Program-made: the position numbers and the translations under genes
Assembly: GCA_965221815.1 (NCBI GenBank)
Contig: OZ244915.1
Coordinates: forward strand, 2,356,001-2,420,000
DNA from: JAPOXR01 sp965221815
GTDB lineage: Bacteria > Pseudomonadota > Alphaproteobacteria > Rhodobacterales > Rhodobacteraceae
Length of the DNA: 64,000 nt
Reading direction: 5' to 3'
Shown here: one piece after another, positions 34,014-42,187 of the stretch
Position numbering within the stretch: position 1 is the stretch's first letter
Layout of the letters: each line of letters begins with the position of its first letter
The notes under the pieces: generated by a model
Told to the model about the DNA's origin: nothing
Database searches by the model: none
Seen by the model: only the letters and a program-made list of their open reading frames with translations

Positions 34014-34127
34014 CACCACCAGCCACGCAACCATGAAGCACGCCAATTCAGAGAAGATGCAGGAGAGCACAATATTCTCTTGATCTTGACAGGATTTGCA
34101 GCGAAAATGAACTGACAGGTCCAGGGT

Positions 34128-34204
34128 CGGAGTGTAGCTCAGCCTGGTAGAGCACTGTCTTCGGGAGGCAGGGGCCGTGAGTTCAAATCTCGCCACTCCG
34201 ACCA
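34128..34204 (+). tRNA. tRNA-Pro (anticodon CGG)
   Basis: Acceptor CGGAGTG pairs with CACTCCG; D arm AGCTCAGCCTGGTAGAGC; anticodon stem CTGTC/GGCAG with loop TTCGGGA (anticodon CGG); T arm with GTTCAAATC. The CCA end is encoded. Sequence and folding fit tRNA-Pro(CGG). A weak hairpin (AAACG/CGTTT) follows at 34208-34230. Confidence 0.95.
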
Positions 34205-34594
34205 ATCAAACGAGAAAATACCCGCCGTTTCTTGACCTGTGCATCAATTGTTGAAATCAGACTGGCCATTTCTTCTCCCAAGAATTAGCAACACAATGCT
34301 GCCCCGACAAAAGTCGGCCGGCCAGAAAAACCAACCCGGCGGACAGGACAAAAATCGCCGTATTTTTGAACTCGCATCCTTCGGGAATGGCGTTGCATCC
34401 CCACCATAGGCCACGACTTCCCTGCCGTGCCTGACATGGTGATGATGCCTACATCGGATTCTCCACCGCACTGAAAGTCGCTATGGCAAACCTGCTGCAA
34501 AACTGGCGCAAAAAAGATGCGAAATTGGAAATGTTCTTGTTGCTGTGCCATTTTACGTGCATGGCAACTGGCTGACTGAAGGAAGATTTTGACC
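34205..34594. other. Region between tRNA-Pro and asd
   Basis: No gene or integrase-type remnant found. The tRNA is intact, and I see no direct repeat of its 3' end within the window, so no evidence of an island attached here. Confidence 0.4.
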
Positions 34595-35617
34595 ATGAGT
34601 TATCGTGTTGCAGTCATTGGCGCGACTGGAAATGTCGGACGAGAGATGATCAGTATCCTTGCTGAAAGGAACTTTCCGGTGACGGAGCTCGCCCCCCTGG
34701 CCACGCAAAAATCGCTGGGCATGGAGATCAAATTTGGCCAGCGGACATTGTCTGTCGGGGATGTGGAATCATTTGATTTTGAAGGTTGGGATATTGCTTT
34801 GTTTGCGGCCGGATCAGGTCCCGCAGAACAATATGCGCCCCGTTGCGGTGATGCCGGCTGTATCGCCATCGATAATTCGTCACACTTTCGTTATGATCCC
34901 GAGATCCCTCTGATCGTGCCAGAAGTCAATCCGGACAGCATCGCCGATGCTCGCAATCATAACATCATTGCCAACCCGAACTGTTCAACCGCACAAATGG
35001 TACTGGCCCTGGCACCGCTACACGCGCATGCCCGTATCCGGCGGGTTGTTGTCTCCACCTATCAATCGGTTTCAGGATCAGGAAAGGCGGCAATGGATGA
35101 ACTCTGGGAACAGACTCGCTCCATGTATACGGACGGCGCACAAAAGGAACCGGCCGTTTATCCGGTACGTATTGCGTTCAACGTGATTCCGCATATCGAT
35201 TGTTTTCTGGCCAATGGTTCAACACGAGAAGAGTGGAAAATGGCAGTTGAAACGAAACGCATCATCGATCCCGCAATCGACGTGACAGCGACCTGTGTTC
35301 GTGTCCCGGTCTTTGTCGGCCATTGTGAAGCGATCAATGTCGAATTTGAGGAGGAATTGGAAGCCGAGGAGGCCCGGGACATACTGCGTGATTCGCCCGG
35401 AATCGAAATTGTCGATGAGATGCAGGATGGAGGCTATGCAACGCCTCAGGACTGCGTTGGCGAGTCCATGACTTACATCAGCCGTATCCGTAATGATCCG
35501 ACGGCCCCTCACGCTCTCAATCTCTGGTGTGTTTCGGATAATCTCCGGAAGGGTGCAGCACAAAACGCGGTACAAATCGCAGAACTCGTGTCTGAAAGAA
35601 TATTGCGCGGTGATTGA
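34595..35617 (+). CDS. asd: Aspartate-semialdehyde dehydrogenase
   Basis: NADPH enzyme reducing aspartyl phosphate to the semialdehyde used for lysine, threonine, methionine and diaminopimelate. The 340 residues begin YRVAVIGATGNVGREM, with catalytic Cys 130 in NPNCSTAQMV, and a His/Arg region in PVRIAFNVIPHID. An in-frame TTG lies two codons before ATG 34595; the ATG is preferred. asd is adjacent to an M17 aminopeptidase gene. In many alphaproteobacteria asd follows leuB directly; here about 6.3 kb separates them. Confidence 0.95.
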   Translation: MSYRVAVIGATGNVGREMISILAERNFPVTELAPLATQKSLGMEIKFGQRTLSVGDVESFDFEGWDIALFAAGSGPAEQYAPRCGDAGCIAIDNSSHFRYDPEIPLIVPEVNPDSIADARNHNIIANPNCSTAQMVLALAPLHAHARIRRVVVSTYQSVSGSGKAAMDELWEQTRSMYTDGAQKEPAVYPVRIAFNVIPHIDCFLANGSTREEWKMAVETKRIIDPAIDVTATCVRVPVFVGHCEAINVEFEEELEAEEARDILRDSPGIEIVDEMQDGGYATPQDCVGESMTYISRIRNDPTAPHALNLWCVSDNLRKGAAQNAVQIAELVSERILRGD

Positions 35618-35645
35618 ACTGCCCCAGGAGACAAAGGCCGGCCCT

Positions 35646-37028
35646 ATGCAGAAAATACCGGATTTTGCACCGATGGGAGGGGATGCCATACCCATTTACG
35701 TCCTGCCACGCTCTGACTTGTACCGCGTCAATGAGCTTGCGGGAGAGACAGCGGCAAACTGGGTCAAATCAACAGGCTTTACATGTGAAGCCGGGCAGGT
35801 CATCAATTTACCTGACGCCAGCGGCGCGGTTGTCGCGGTTCTGGTTGGCGACCCCAGAGATGGAAAACAGCCCGTACCGCGGTTCGTCGTGGCATCGGTG
35901 ATGCAGCGTCTTGCGCCCGGCAATTATCGTCTGGTCGGCAATTTCTCGATCGATGAGAAGAACGAGGCGGCACTTGCATCCCTGCTCGCGCAATACCGGT
36001 TTGATCATTACCAGCAGGGCGACAACAACCACGCGCAGCTGGAGCTTCCTACAGATTGTGACAGGAAAGAGCTGCTTGCGATCGCCGCCGGTGAATTCAC
36101 GGCACGTGATCTGATCAACCAGCCGGCATCGCGTCTTGACCCGTTTCGACTTGTGGGCCACATCGAGTCACTGGCCAAAAGATATGATGCAGAGCTGGAC
36201 GTTATCGAAGGGGAGCGGCTGCAGAATGAGTTTCCGCTCATCCATGCGGTCGGTGCCGCTGGCGCACATTCGTGCCTTGTGGATCTGCGCTGGGGTCATG
36301 GCCCGTTGGTCACAGTGATCGGCAAGGGCGTGTGTTTTGACACGGGTGGGCTGAATATCAAACCCGATCGCGCCATGCGCTTCATGAAGAAGGATATGGG
36401 CGGTGCGGCCACGGGAATCGGCTTGGCAGAGACAATCATGCGACTGGATTTACCGATCCGGTTACGGTTACTCATTCCAGCAGTTGAGAATGCAATAGCG
36501 GGTAATGCCATGCGCCCTGGAGATATCCTCACCGCACGTTCGGGTTGCCATGTTGAAATCACCAATACCGATGCCGAAGGCCGCTTGGTGCTCGCCGATG
36601 CGATTGACTATGCGCAGGAAGAGGAGTCTCAGCTTCTTGTCACCCTGGCGACGCTGACGGGTGCGGCGCGGGTTGCACTGGGAACCGATATCGTCCCATT
36701 TTACACCGATTGTGACGAATTGGCATCGCGACTTCTGCAGTCATCCCAGCGGGTCCGTGATCCGCTCTGGCGAATGCCTTTATGGGACGGTTACGAATCA
36801 ATGCTGGACTCGAAAATCGCCGACTGTGTGAATGCTGCCGAGAGTGGATTTGCCGGATCCATGACGGCCGCATTGTTTTTACGCAAATTCCTGCATCGCC
36901 CTGTTCGCTGGGCGCATTTTGATGTTTATTGCTGGCAAAACCAGCCGCGGCCTGGGCGTCCTGTCGGTGGAATCGGACAGGCTTGGCGTTCACTGCTTGA
37001 TGCTTTACCCGAAATCTTGAATTTGTGA
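35646..37028 (+). CDS. Leucyl aminopeptidase family protein (peptidase M17)
   Basis: Cytosolic di-metal aminopeptidase of about 460 residues. The C-terminal catalytic domain keeps the metal and catalytic residues: GKGVCFDTGGLNIKP, FMKKDMGGAATGIG, and NTDAEGRLVLADAIDY. The N-terminal domain is divergent, as in the shorter alphaproteobacterial M17 group. The start at ATG 35646 avoids the long overlap with asd that earlier in-frame starts would create; GTG 35610 is an alternative. The stop overlaps the next gene's start (TGATG). Confidence 0.9.
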   Translation: MQKIPDFAPMGGDAIPIYVLPRSDLYRVNELAGETAANWVKSTGFTCEAGQVINLPDASGAVVAVLVGDPRDGKQPVPRFVVASVMQRLAPGNYRLVGNFSIDEKNEAALASLLAQYRFDHYQQGDNNHAQLELPTDCDRKELLAIAAGEFTARDLINQPASRLDPFRLVGHIESLAKRYDAELDVIEGERLQNEFPLIHAVGAAGAHSCLVDLRWGHGPLVTVIGKGVCFDTGGLNIKPDRAMRFMKKDMGGAATGIGLAETIMRLDLPIRLRLLIPAVENAIAGNAMRPGDILTARSGCHVEITNTDAEGRLVLADAIDYAQEEESQLLVTLATLTGAARVALGTDIVPFYTDCDELASRLLQSSQRVRDPLWRMPLWDGYESMLDSKIADCVNAAESGFAGSMTAALFLRKFLHRPVRWAHFDVYCWQNQPRPGRPVGGIGQAWRSLLDALPEILNL

Positions 37029-37861
37029 TGGATCCACGACTCACCCCGACCAATGGACGCGTGGCAGCAGAGGAATTGCGCGGTCAGGTGACCGCTGATC
37101 GTTTCTCCCCGGGAGAATGGACATCCTGTCAAATCCCGGTCGCCGATATTTGCGCAGAGCCTGATGGGAAACTCAGTTCTCAACTGCTTTTCGGGGAACG
37201 GTTCCGTGTTCTCGAATCAAACCGGGGCTGGTCATTCGGCCAAGTCGAACGCGACCGATATGTCGGCTATGTCAGACGTGACTCATTGACCGATGACGTC
37301 AGCCCAACGCATCGGGTGATGTGTCTCTCGACCTCGGCCTATGATGAACCTGACATCAAGTCGCGTCCAACAGGCTGGTTTCCTTTCGGTGCGGTGCTCG
37401 TCTGCGGTCAGGACGTCAGTCACTTTATGGAAATCCGCGGCGGCGGATATGTCCCTCAATCGCATCTGCGCCGTCTCTCCGACACCAGCCTCTGCCCAGT
37501 GACATTGTCGCGGCAATTTCTGGGTTTGTCCTATTTGTGGGGCGGTAACGGGCCCTTGGGAATTGACTGTTCCGGATTGGTTCAAATGACGCTTCTGGCT
37601 GCCGGATATGCCTGTCCCCGGGATTCCGATATGCAGTGGCAATGGATGATCGAGAATTCTGCCGCGCACGCAATTGCACCCGGAAATTATGCTTTCTGGG
37701 AGGGTCATGTGGGTATTGTCGACACGGATGATATGCTGATTCACGCAACTGCCCATTATATGCAGGTGGTTCGGGAACCCCTCGCAACTGTCAAGCAGAG
37801 AATCGAGGCTTCGGGCGATGATGAATTCCTGGGCATCGCCCGGCTCCCGCACCATTCATAA
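37028..37861 (+). CDS. NlpC/P60 family cell-wall peptidase
   Basis: A 277-residue gamma-D-glutamyl-diamino acid endopeptidase-like protein. N-terminal SH3-type domains (GERFRVLESNRGWSFGQ, DRYVGYVRRDSL) precede the papain-like domain with catalytic Cys in IDCSGLVQM, His in EGHVGIVDT and a third polar residue further on (LIHATAHYM). No signal peptide is seen, as in several alphaproteobacterial NlpC/P60 proteins encoded beside M17 aminopeptidases, so it may recycle peptidoglycan peptides in the cytoplasm. Start/stop overlap with the aminopeptidase gene suggests co-translation. Confidence 0.9.
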   Translation: MDPRLTPTNGRVAAEELRGQVTADRFSPGEWTSCQIPVADICAEPDGKLSSQLLFGERFRVLESNRGWSFGQVERDRYVGYVRRDSLTDDVSPTHRVMCLSTSAYDEPDIKSRPTGWFPFGAVLVCGQDVSHFMEIRGGGYVPQSHLRRLSDTSLCPVTLSRQFLGLSYLWGGNGPLGIDCSGLVQMTLLAAGYACPRDSDMQWQWMIENSAAHAIAPGNYAFWEGHVGIVDTDDMLIHATAHYMQVVREPLATVKQRIEASGDDEFLGIARLPHHS

Positions 37862-37953
37862 TTTCGGCCTGCAGTCTCCGACGATTCGTCAGGTTCTCAA
37901 TTTCTGCTGCAATCCATGCAGGACCTGATCTGGATCAGACCTGGTTCAGAGAT

Positions 37954-38307
37954 TCAGGAAGCGATGCGCAACAATTTGCGTTCAAAGAACCGCATCACCT
38001 GCCGCAGATCATTTCCGCGGCGGAAAATACGCCCGTCCAGACCGACAATCTGATACATCGCCTGCTGTTTACGAAGGTGAGGCTGTTTTTCGATGCGATA
38101 GAGTGGATGTTCCGCTGCATGTCGAAACACTGAAAAGACTGCAGCGCGGGGTAAATGCGAGATCCCATAGTCGCGCCAGTGTCCGGCTGCGACCATTTGG
38201 CTGTAAGTCTTCAGGATGACATCAAGCTCATCTTTCATGAAGCTCGTCTGAACGGGGAATTCAGCACCCTTTCGGTGGTTGAATACACGGAGTTCGTGAA
38301 CCTTCAT
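37954..38307 (-). CDS. DUF2794 family protein
   Basis: A 117-residue protein typical of alphaproteobacteria. Conserved blocks: VAAGHWRDYGISHLPRAAVF, SVFRHAAEHPLYRIEKQPHL and GLDGRIFRRGNDLRQVMRFF. Function is unknown. ATG 38307 gives the usual family length; an open frame extends to 38382. Single gene, convergent with the NlpC/P60 operon. Confidence 0.85.
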   Translation of the reverse strand: MKVHELRVFNHRKGAEFPVQTSFMKDELDVILKTYSQMVAAGHWRDYGISHLPRAAVFSVFRHAAEHPLYRIEKQPHLRKQQAMYQIVGLDGRIFRRGNDLRQVMRFFERKLLRIAS

Positions 38308-38571
38308 AAAGTCATTCTGACTCGAGATAACGGGAAGCGCAAGCAAATTCTGCAGACCGGAATCAGGATTTCCGCGCCGCAATCTGGCCCCTTCTCACGC
38401 CGGGATGGTGGTTGCATACAGCCATTGGCATTGGTCATATATTTCAGGGTTTGCCCGCTATCCCTGTTCAGAATCAATGATCGCCTTTCCAGAGGCCAAT
38501 ATTGGTCGCTTCAGATTGCACCACAAATCATTGATAACAGACACGCTTGGTTTTCTGTCAAGGAGAGTTGA

Positions 38572-40152
38572 ATGCGCGACTTCCAGTTGCCCGGTCGCTC
38601 GCAAGTCTTTGCTGCCAACGGGATTTGCGCGACATCCCATCCGCTTGCGGCGCGCACCGCCGTGCGCATCCTTGAAGATGGCGGGAACGCGGTTGATGCC
38701 GCGATCGGAGCAGCCGTTCTTCTTGGCCTGTGCGAGCCGCAATCAACCGGATTGGGCGGTGATCTGTTTGCCTTGATTCAACCGCCCAACAGCCATGAGA
38801 TCATTGCGCTCAATGGATCCGGACGTGCGCCGTCAGGTGCTTCAAGTGCACGTCTGCGTGACCAGGGAATGACCCGGATTCCGGAATATTCTGCAGATGC
38901 CGTGACCATACCCGGGGCGGTTGATGCCTTTTGCCGAATGTCCGTCGATTATGGACGCAAGGGTCTCGCCACAAGTCTGGCACCAGCGATCAAATATGCC
39001 GAAGAGGGGGTGCCGGTCAGTCCGCGCGTCCGCTTTGATTGGCAACGGAGCGCCGGAATCCTGCAGGGAGATGGACAGCGGCATTTTCTGTTTGATGGTA
39101 AGCCGCCAAGCGTTGGCAGCCTGTTTCGTGCTCCGGGCCAGGCTGAGGTGCTGCGTCGTATCCTCAAATCCGGGAGAGAAGGTTTCTACGAGGGTGAGGT
39201 TACCGATGACATGGTGCGTAGCCTGCGCCGCGCCGGGGGTTGCCACACTGCCGATGATTTTGCTGCCACCGAATGCGCGTATACCCCGCCAATTCGTGGA
39301 TCATATGGCGGTTTTGACATTTATGAATGTCCGCCAAACGGGCAAGGGGCGACGGCTATCCTGTTGGCCAATATTCTTAGCAGTCTTCGGTTGCCCGAAG
39401 ATGCACCATTTGGAATGCACCGTACCCATCTTGAAACCGAAGCGACCAAACTTGCGTATGATGCCCGCGATCGCTTCATTGCCGATCCCGATACAACCCG
39501 GAAAATTGAACATATGCTATCCATTGAGACGGCAGAAAAACTCGCCTCCCTCATTGATCCGGATCATCCATCCGCCGATTTTCCCCGCCGGACCACAGCC
39601 ATTCATCGCGATACCGTATTGGTCATTGTTGTTGATCGCGATCGCATGGCAATCTCGCTCATCTATTCCATCTTTCACAGCTTTGGTTCCGGCCTGGCCT
39701 CACGAAAATTCGGTATCAATTTCCAGAATCGTGGAGCCGGATTTACCCTTGAAGAGGGTCATCCCAATGAATTGGCCGGGAGAAAACGCCCTCTCCACAC
39801 GATCATTCCGGCTGTCCTCAGAAAAGGCATGACCACTCTGATGCCGTTTGGGGTCATGGGGGGTCAGTATCAGGCCGCTGGCCATGCCCGTCTCATCAGC
39901 AATATCGTTGATTATGGAATGGATCCGCAACAGGCTCTGGACGGACCCCGCAGCTTTCCCGGCGATGGCACTCTCTCGGTGGAACGCGGCTATTCACCTG
40001 ATGTTGTCGAGGGTCTGGCACGAATGGGACATCATGTCCAAGTCCCCGATTCACCGATTGGCGGTGGCCAGGCGATCTGGATCGACCCGGACAATGGTGT
40101 CTTGCAAGGAGCTTCCGATCACCGCAAGGATGGTTGCGCCATCGGTTATTGA
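38572..40152 (+). CDS. Gamma-glutamyltransferase family protein, copy 2 (variant nucleophile site)
   Basis: A 526-residue relative of gamma-glutamyltransferase. Blocks: TSHPLAARTAVRILEDGGNA, PQSTGLGGDLFALIQ, the processing region HRDTVLVIVVDRDRMAIS, and QYQAAGHARLISNIVDYG. The likely nucleophile Thr is kept, but the canonical Thr-His after it is Val-Leu, so autoprocessing and substrate choice may differ from typical Ggt. No signal peptide. A strong ribosome site (AAGGAGAG) precedes ATG 38572. Confidence 0.85.
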   Translation: MRDFQLPGRSQVFAANGICATSHPLAARTAVRILEDGGNAVDAAIGAAVLLGLCEPQSTGLGGDLFALIQPPNSHEIIALNGSGRAPSGASSARLRDQGMTRIPEYSADAVTIPGAVDAFCRMSVDYGRKGLATSLAPAIKYAEEGVPVSPRVRFDWQRSAGILQGDGQRHFLFDGKPPSVGSLFRAPGQAEVLRRILKSGREGFYEGEVTDDMVRSLRRAGGCHTADDFAATECAYTPPIRGSYGGFDIYECPPNGQGATAILLANILSSLRLPEDAPFGMHRTHLETEATKLAYDARDRFIADPDTTRKIEHMLSIETAEKLASLIDPDHPSADFPRRTTAIHRDTVLVIVVDRDRMAISLIYSIFHSFGSGLASRKFGINFQNRGAGFTLEEGHPNELAGRKRPLHTIIPAVLRKGMTTLMPFGVMGGQYQAAGHARLISNIVDYGMDPQQALDGPRSFPGDGTLSVERGYSPDVVEGLARMGHHVQVPDSPIGGGQAIWIDPDNGVLQGASDHRKDGCAIGY

Positions 40153-40394
40153 CAGAAGGCTGAAACCCATCAGGTGATATGATTTAAGGCCTGTGCTTGG
40201 TCTCGTCACGTTCTCCGGCACACCTTATCATGTGACCCTGGAGGCGCCGACCCGCTGGCACGGCATGAGATGGTGACCGGAATTGATGCGTTCCGCGTGC
40301 TCACGTTCCCACACGAGTCGGAATGCCATCATCCGGAAAAGAACGAATGATTGCCCAATGGTCTGCCTTGGTAACCTGTTACGCCGGGGGCAAG

Positions 40395-40721
40395 CTAATT
40401 GGGCTTAACCCCGAGCTCGTATTTGCCGTTCCGAAGGTTGCCGAAATAAAAGTCGATTTCAGGATGGTCGACAGGTTCGCCTGAGGTGTCGATGACGAGA
40501 TTCTGCTCCGAAACATAAGCCACGTAATGCGAATCACTGTTCTCTGCCAAGAGATGGTAGAAGGGCTGATCTTTCTTCGGCCGAATTTCTTTTGGAATCG
40601 CTTCCCACCATTCGTCGGTATTCGAATATTTTGGATCAATATCGACAACGACACCGCGGATCGGAAACATCTTATGTTTGACGACCTGTCCAAGAACAAA
40701 TTTAGCCTTTTCTCGCAACAT
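40395..40721 (-). CDS. hspQ: Heat shock protein HspQ
   Basis: A 108-residue YccV/HspQ domain protein: FVLGQVVKHKMFPIRGVVVD, AIPKEIRPKKDQPFYHLLAE and YVAYVSEQNLVID. HspQ is a Lon substrate and specificity-enhancing factor in enterics and binds hemimethylated DNA in vitro. The start at ATG 40721 is chosen over the longer frame (40754). Single gene with no heat-shock neighbours. Confidence 0.9.
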   Translation of the reverse strand: MLREKAKFVLGQVVKHKMFPIRGVVVDIDPKYSNTDEWWEAIPKEIRPKKDQPFYHLLAENSDSHYVAYVSEQNLVIDTSGEPVDHPEIDFYFGNLRNGKYELGVKPN

Positions 40722-41106
40722 CAAGATTTGCCTTTCGCAACAGCGGGGCAACATATTCCCACCAATCTATACTAAGGTTTAGCGCGGCCTGTATCAAGGG
40801 CCTTTGCCCGTTCGGCTCGACCTGACCGATGATGATGAGATCGGTGAGAATAGCACAACAGCGTCGCTGCAACGCCCGGTATCCCTCGCTCCCGAGCCTT
40901 GACAATGGACACAGTTGGTTCCTCACATGACGGGGACGCGCAGGTTTTGTCATTCGGGGTCAGTCCGCTTGTGTGTGGCGCGTCAATCAACCTGAGAAAC
41001 AGCGCGATACAGCGTGTCGAGCCCTGAGCTGGCAGGTCTCAGCCAAGATAATGTCCAGCTTCCATGATCGATATCCTGTTCAGCCCGGCTGTTTGTTCTT
41101 TCATAT
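40722..41106. other. Gap between hspQ and the toxin gene
   Basis: About 385 bp without a convincing gene. It should carry the hspQ promoter and the 3' flank of the toxin-antitoxin operon; no clear heat-shock promoter was recognised. Confidence 0.3.
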
Positions 41107-41877
41107 TCATTGATGCCGGATCCAATCGAACTGATTCAATCTGGAATCAGTGTGCCAATCTCCGGGCGAGACATTGAACCTCACTCCTTGCAATTCGCAA
41201 ATGGCGTGGACACCTGCCTTGTTGAACCATAAGTGCCAGGTCTGGTTCTGGGATGGAGCTGTGGTGGCAAAGGCGTTACAGGTGAGGATCGCTGCATTGG
41301 GTTTGTGATCTGGGTCTCTGACCGATGCGTAGCGAATCAGCTGAATATCTTCCGCGCGCGCAGCCTCTTCGAATTGCTGGCACGGTTCGTAGTCAGTCGG
41401 GTGCGTCCATATTTCGTTGGCATCGCTGAATGGCTTTGCTGTCAGGTCGATGGAAGTTCTGGTTTTTACGGGGACGTCGAACGCTGTCTGTTCGCTTGGT
41501 TGGGTGGGAAACGGTGTGCCTGGAGATTCCACATAGAACAACAGAAGATGAAACGCCGTTTCGATGATCGCGGTCGAAGGTTCTTCGGATACATAGTAGA
41601 CGCCTGACGTCGGCCCGGCTTTTCGGAAACGCGAGCCATGCGGGTACAATCCGTAGCGAAACAGCGTCATATAGAGATAGTGCAGACCCTCGCATATAGG
41701 CGGAACAGGCGGTTTGGTGTTTTCCAGAATGTCTTCCAGCAGGTGTTGCTCTTCCAGCGTATCAACAAGCTGTAGCGTGGAGACAACATGCTGCGCCTCC
41801 ACGCACCGCCAATAGGTTTTGTCGACAGACTTTTGCTCAGAGCGGAGCGCGTCTGGAATCCAGATAGGCAAGGCCAT
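41107..41877 (-). CDS. RES-domain toxin of a Xre-RES toxin-antitoxin pair
   Basis: A 256-residue RES-domain protein. The family's Arg, Glu and Ser residues are visible in GSRFRKAGPTSGVYYVSE, AIIETAFHL and the later IRYASVRDP. RES toxins degrade NAD+ or modify targets by ADP-ribosyl transfer. The first 41 bp overlap the antitoxin gene. This protein is longer at its N-terminus than the minimal domain, as in other Xre-linked toxins. The paired antitoxin makes the assignment strong. Confidence 0.88.
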   Translation of the reverse strand: MALPIWIPDALRSEQKSVDKTYWRCVEAQHVVSTLQLVDTLEEQHLLEDILENTKPPVPPICEGLHYLYMTLFRYGLYPHGSRFRKAGPTSGVYYVSEEPSTAIIETAFHLLLFYVESPGTPFPTQPSEQTAFDVPVKTRTSIDLTAKPFSDANEIWTHPTDYEPCQQFEEAARAEDIQLIRYASVRDPDHKPNAAILTCNAFATTAPSQNQTWHLWFNKAGVHAICELQGVRFNVSPGDWHTDSRLNQFDWIRHQ

Positions 41878-42172
41878 GGGTCAATCCTGAAATCGTCTTG
41901 ATATGATCGAGTGGACGACCGCCAAGCGCCTGGTTGTCATTGCGCAGCCAAGCATGCGCCACCGTTACGTCGCCGCCTGTGATCGCATCAAGCGAACGAA
42001 ACAGGCGGACGAACATCGCGCCGAGCTCAAAGGGTTTGGAGCCTTCCTCCAGTTGGAATTTGTTCTTGCGCATCCGGGAAATGGTTGGTTCCGATACCCC
42101 CAGAATCGCGGCGAGATCTTTTCCCGAAAGGCCCAGCTTTTCTGCTGCGCGTACAACAGCCACAGTCATCAC
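41837..42172 (-). CDS. Xre/MbcA/ParS-type antitoxin
   Basis: A 112-residue antitoxin. An N-terminal helix-turn-helix (LSGKDLAAILGVSEPTISRM) is followed by the ParS/MbcA toxin-binding domain (KPFELGAMFVRLFRSLDAIT, AHAWLRNDNQALGGRPLD, LAYLDSRRAPL). It represses its own operon and neutralises the RES toxin in known systems. The reading frame just upstream has an in-frame TAG that belongs to the IS630 target, so the N-terminus is complete; start is GTG 42172 or ATG 42169. The native promoter region is separated from the gene by the IS element. Confidence 0.88.
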   Translation of the reverse strand: MMTVAVVRAAEKLGLSGKDLAAILGVSEPTISRMRKNKFQLEEGSKPFELGAMFVRLFRSLDAITGGDVTVAHAWLRNDNQALGGRPLDHIKTISGLTHGLAYLDSRRAPL

Positions 42173-42187
42173 CCGTGCCCGTTCCTA

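Noticed and set aside
34128..34204. tRNA-Pro as an island attachment site
   Set aside because: No integrase gene or direct repeat of the tRNA 3' end was seen in the window.
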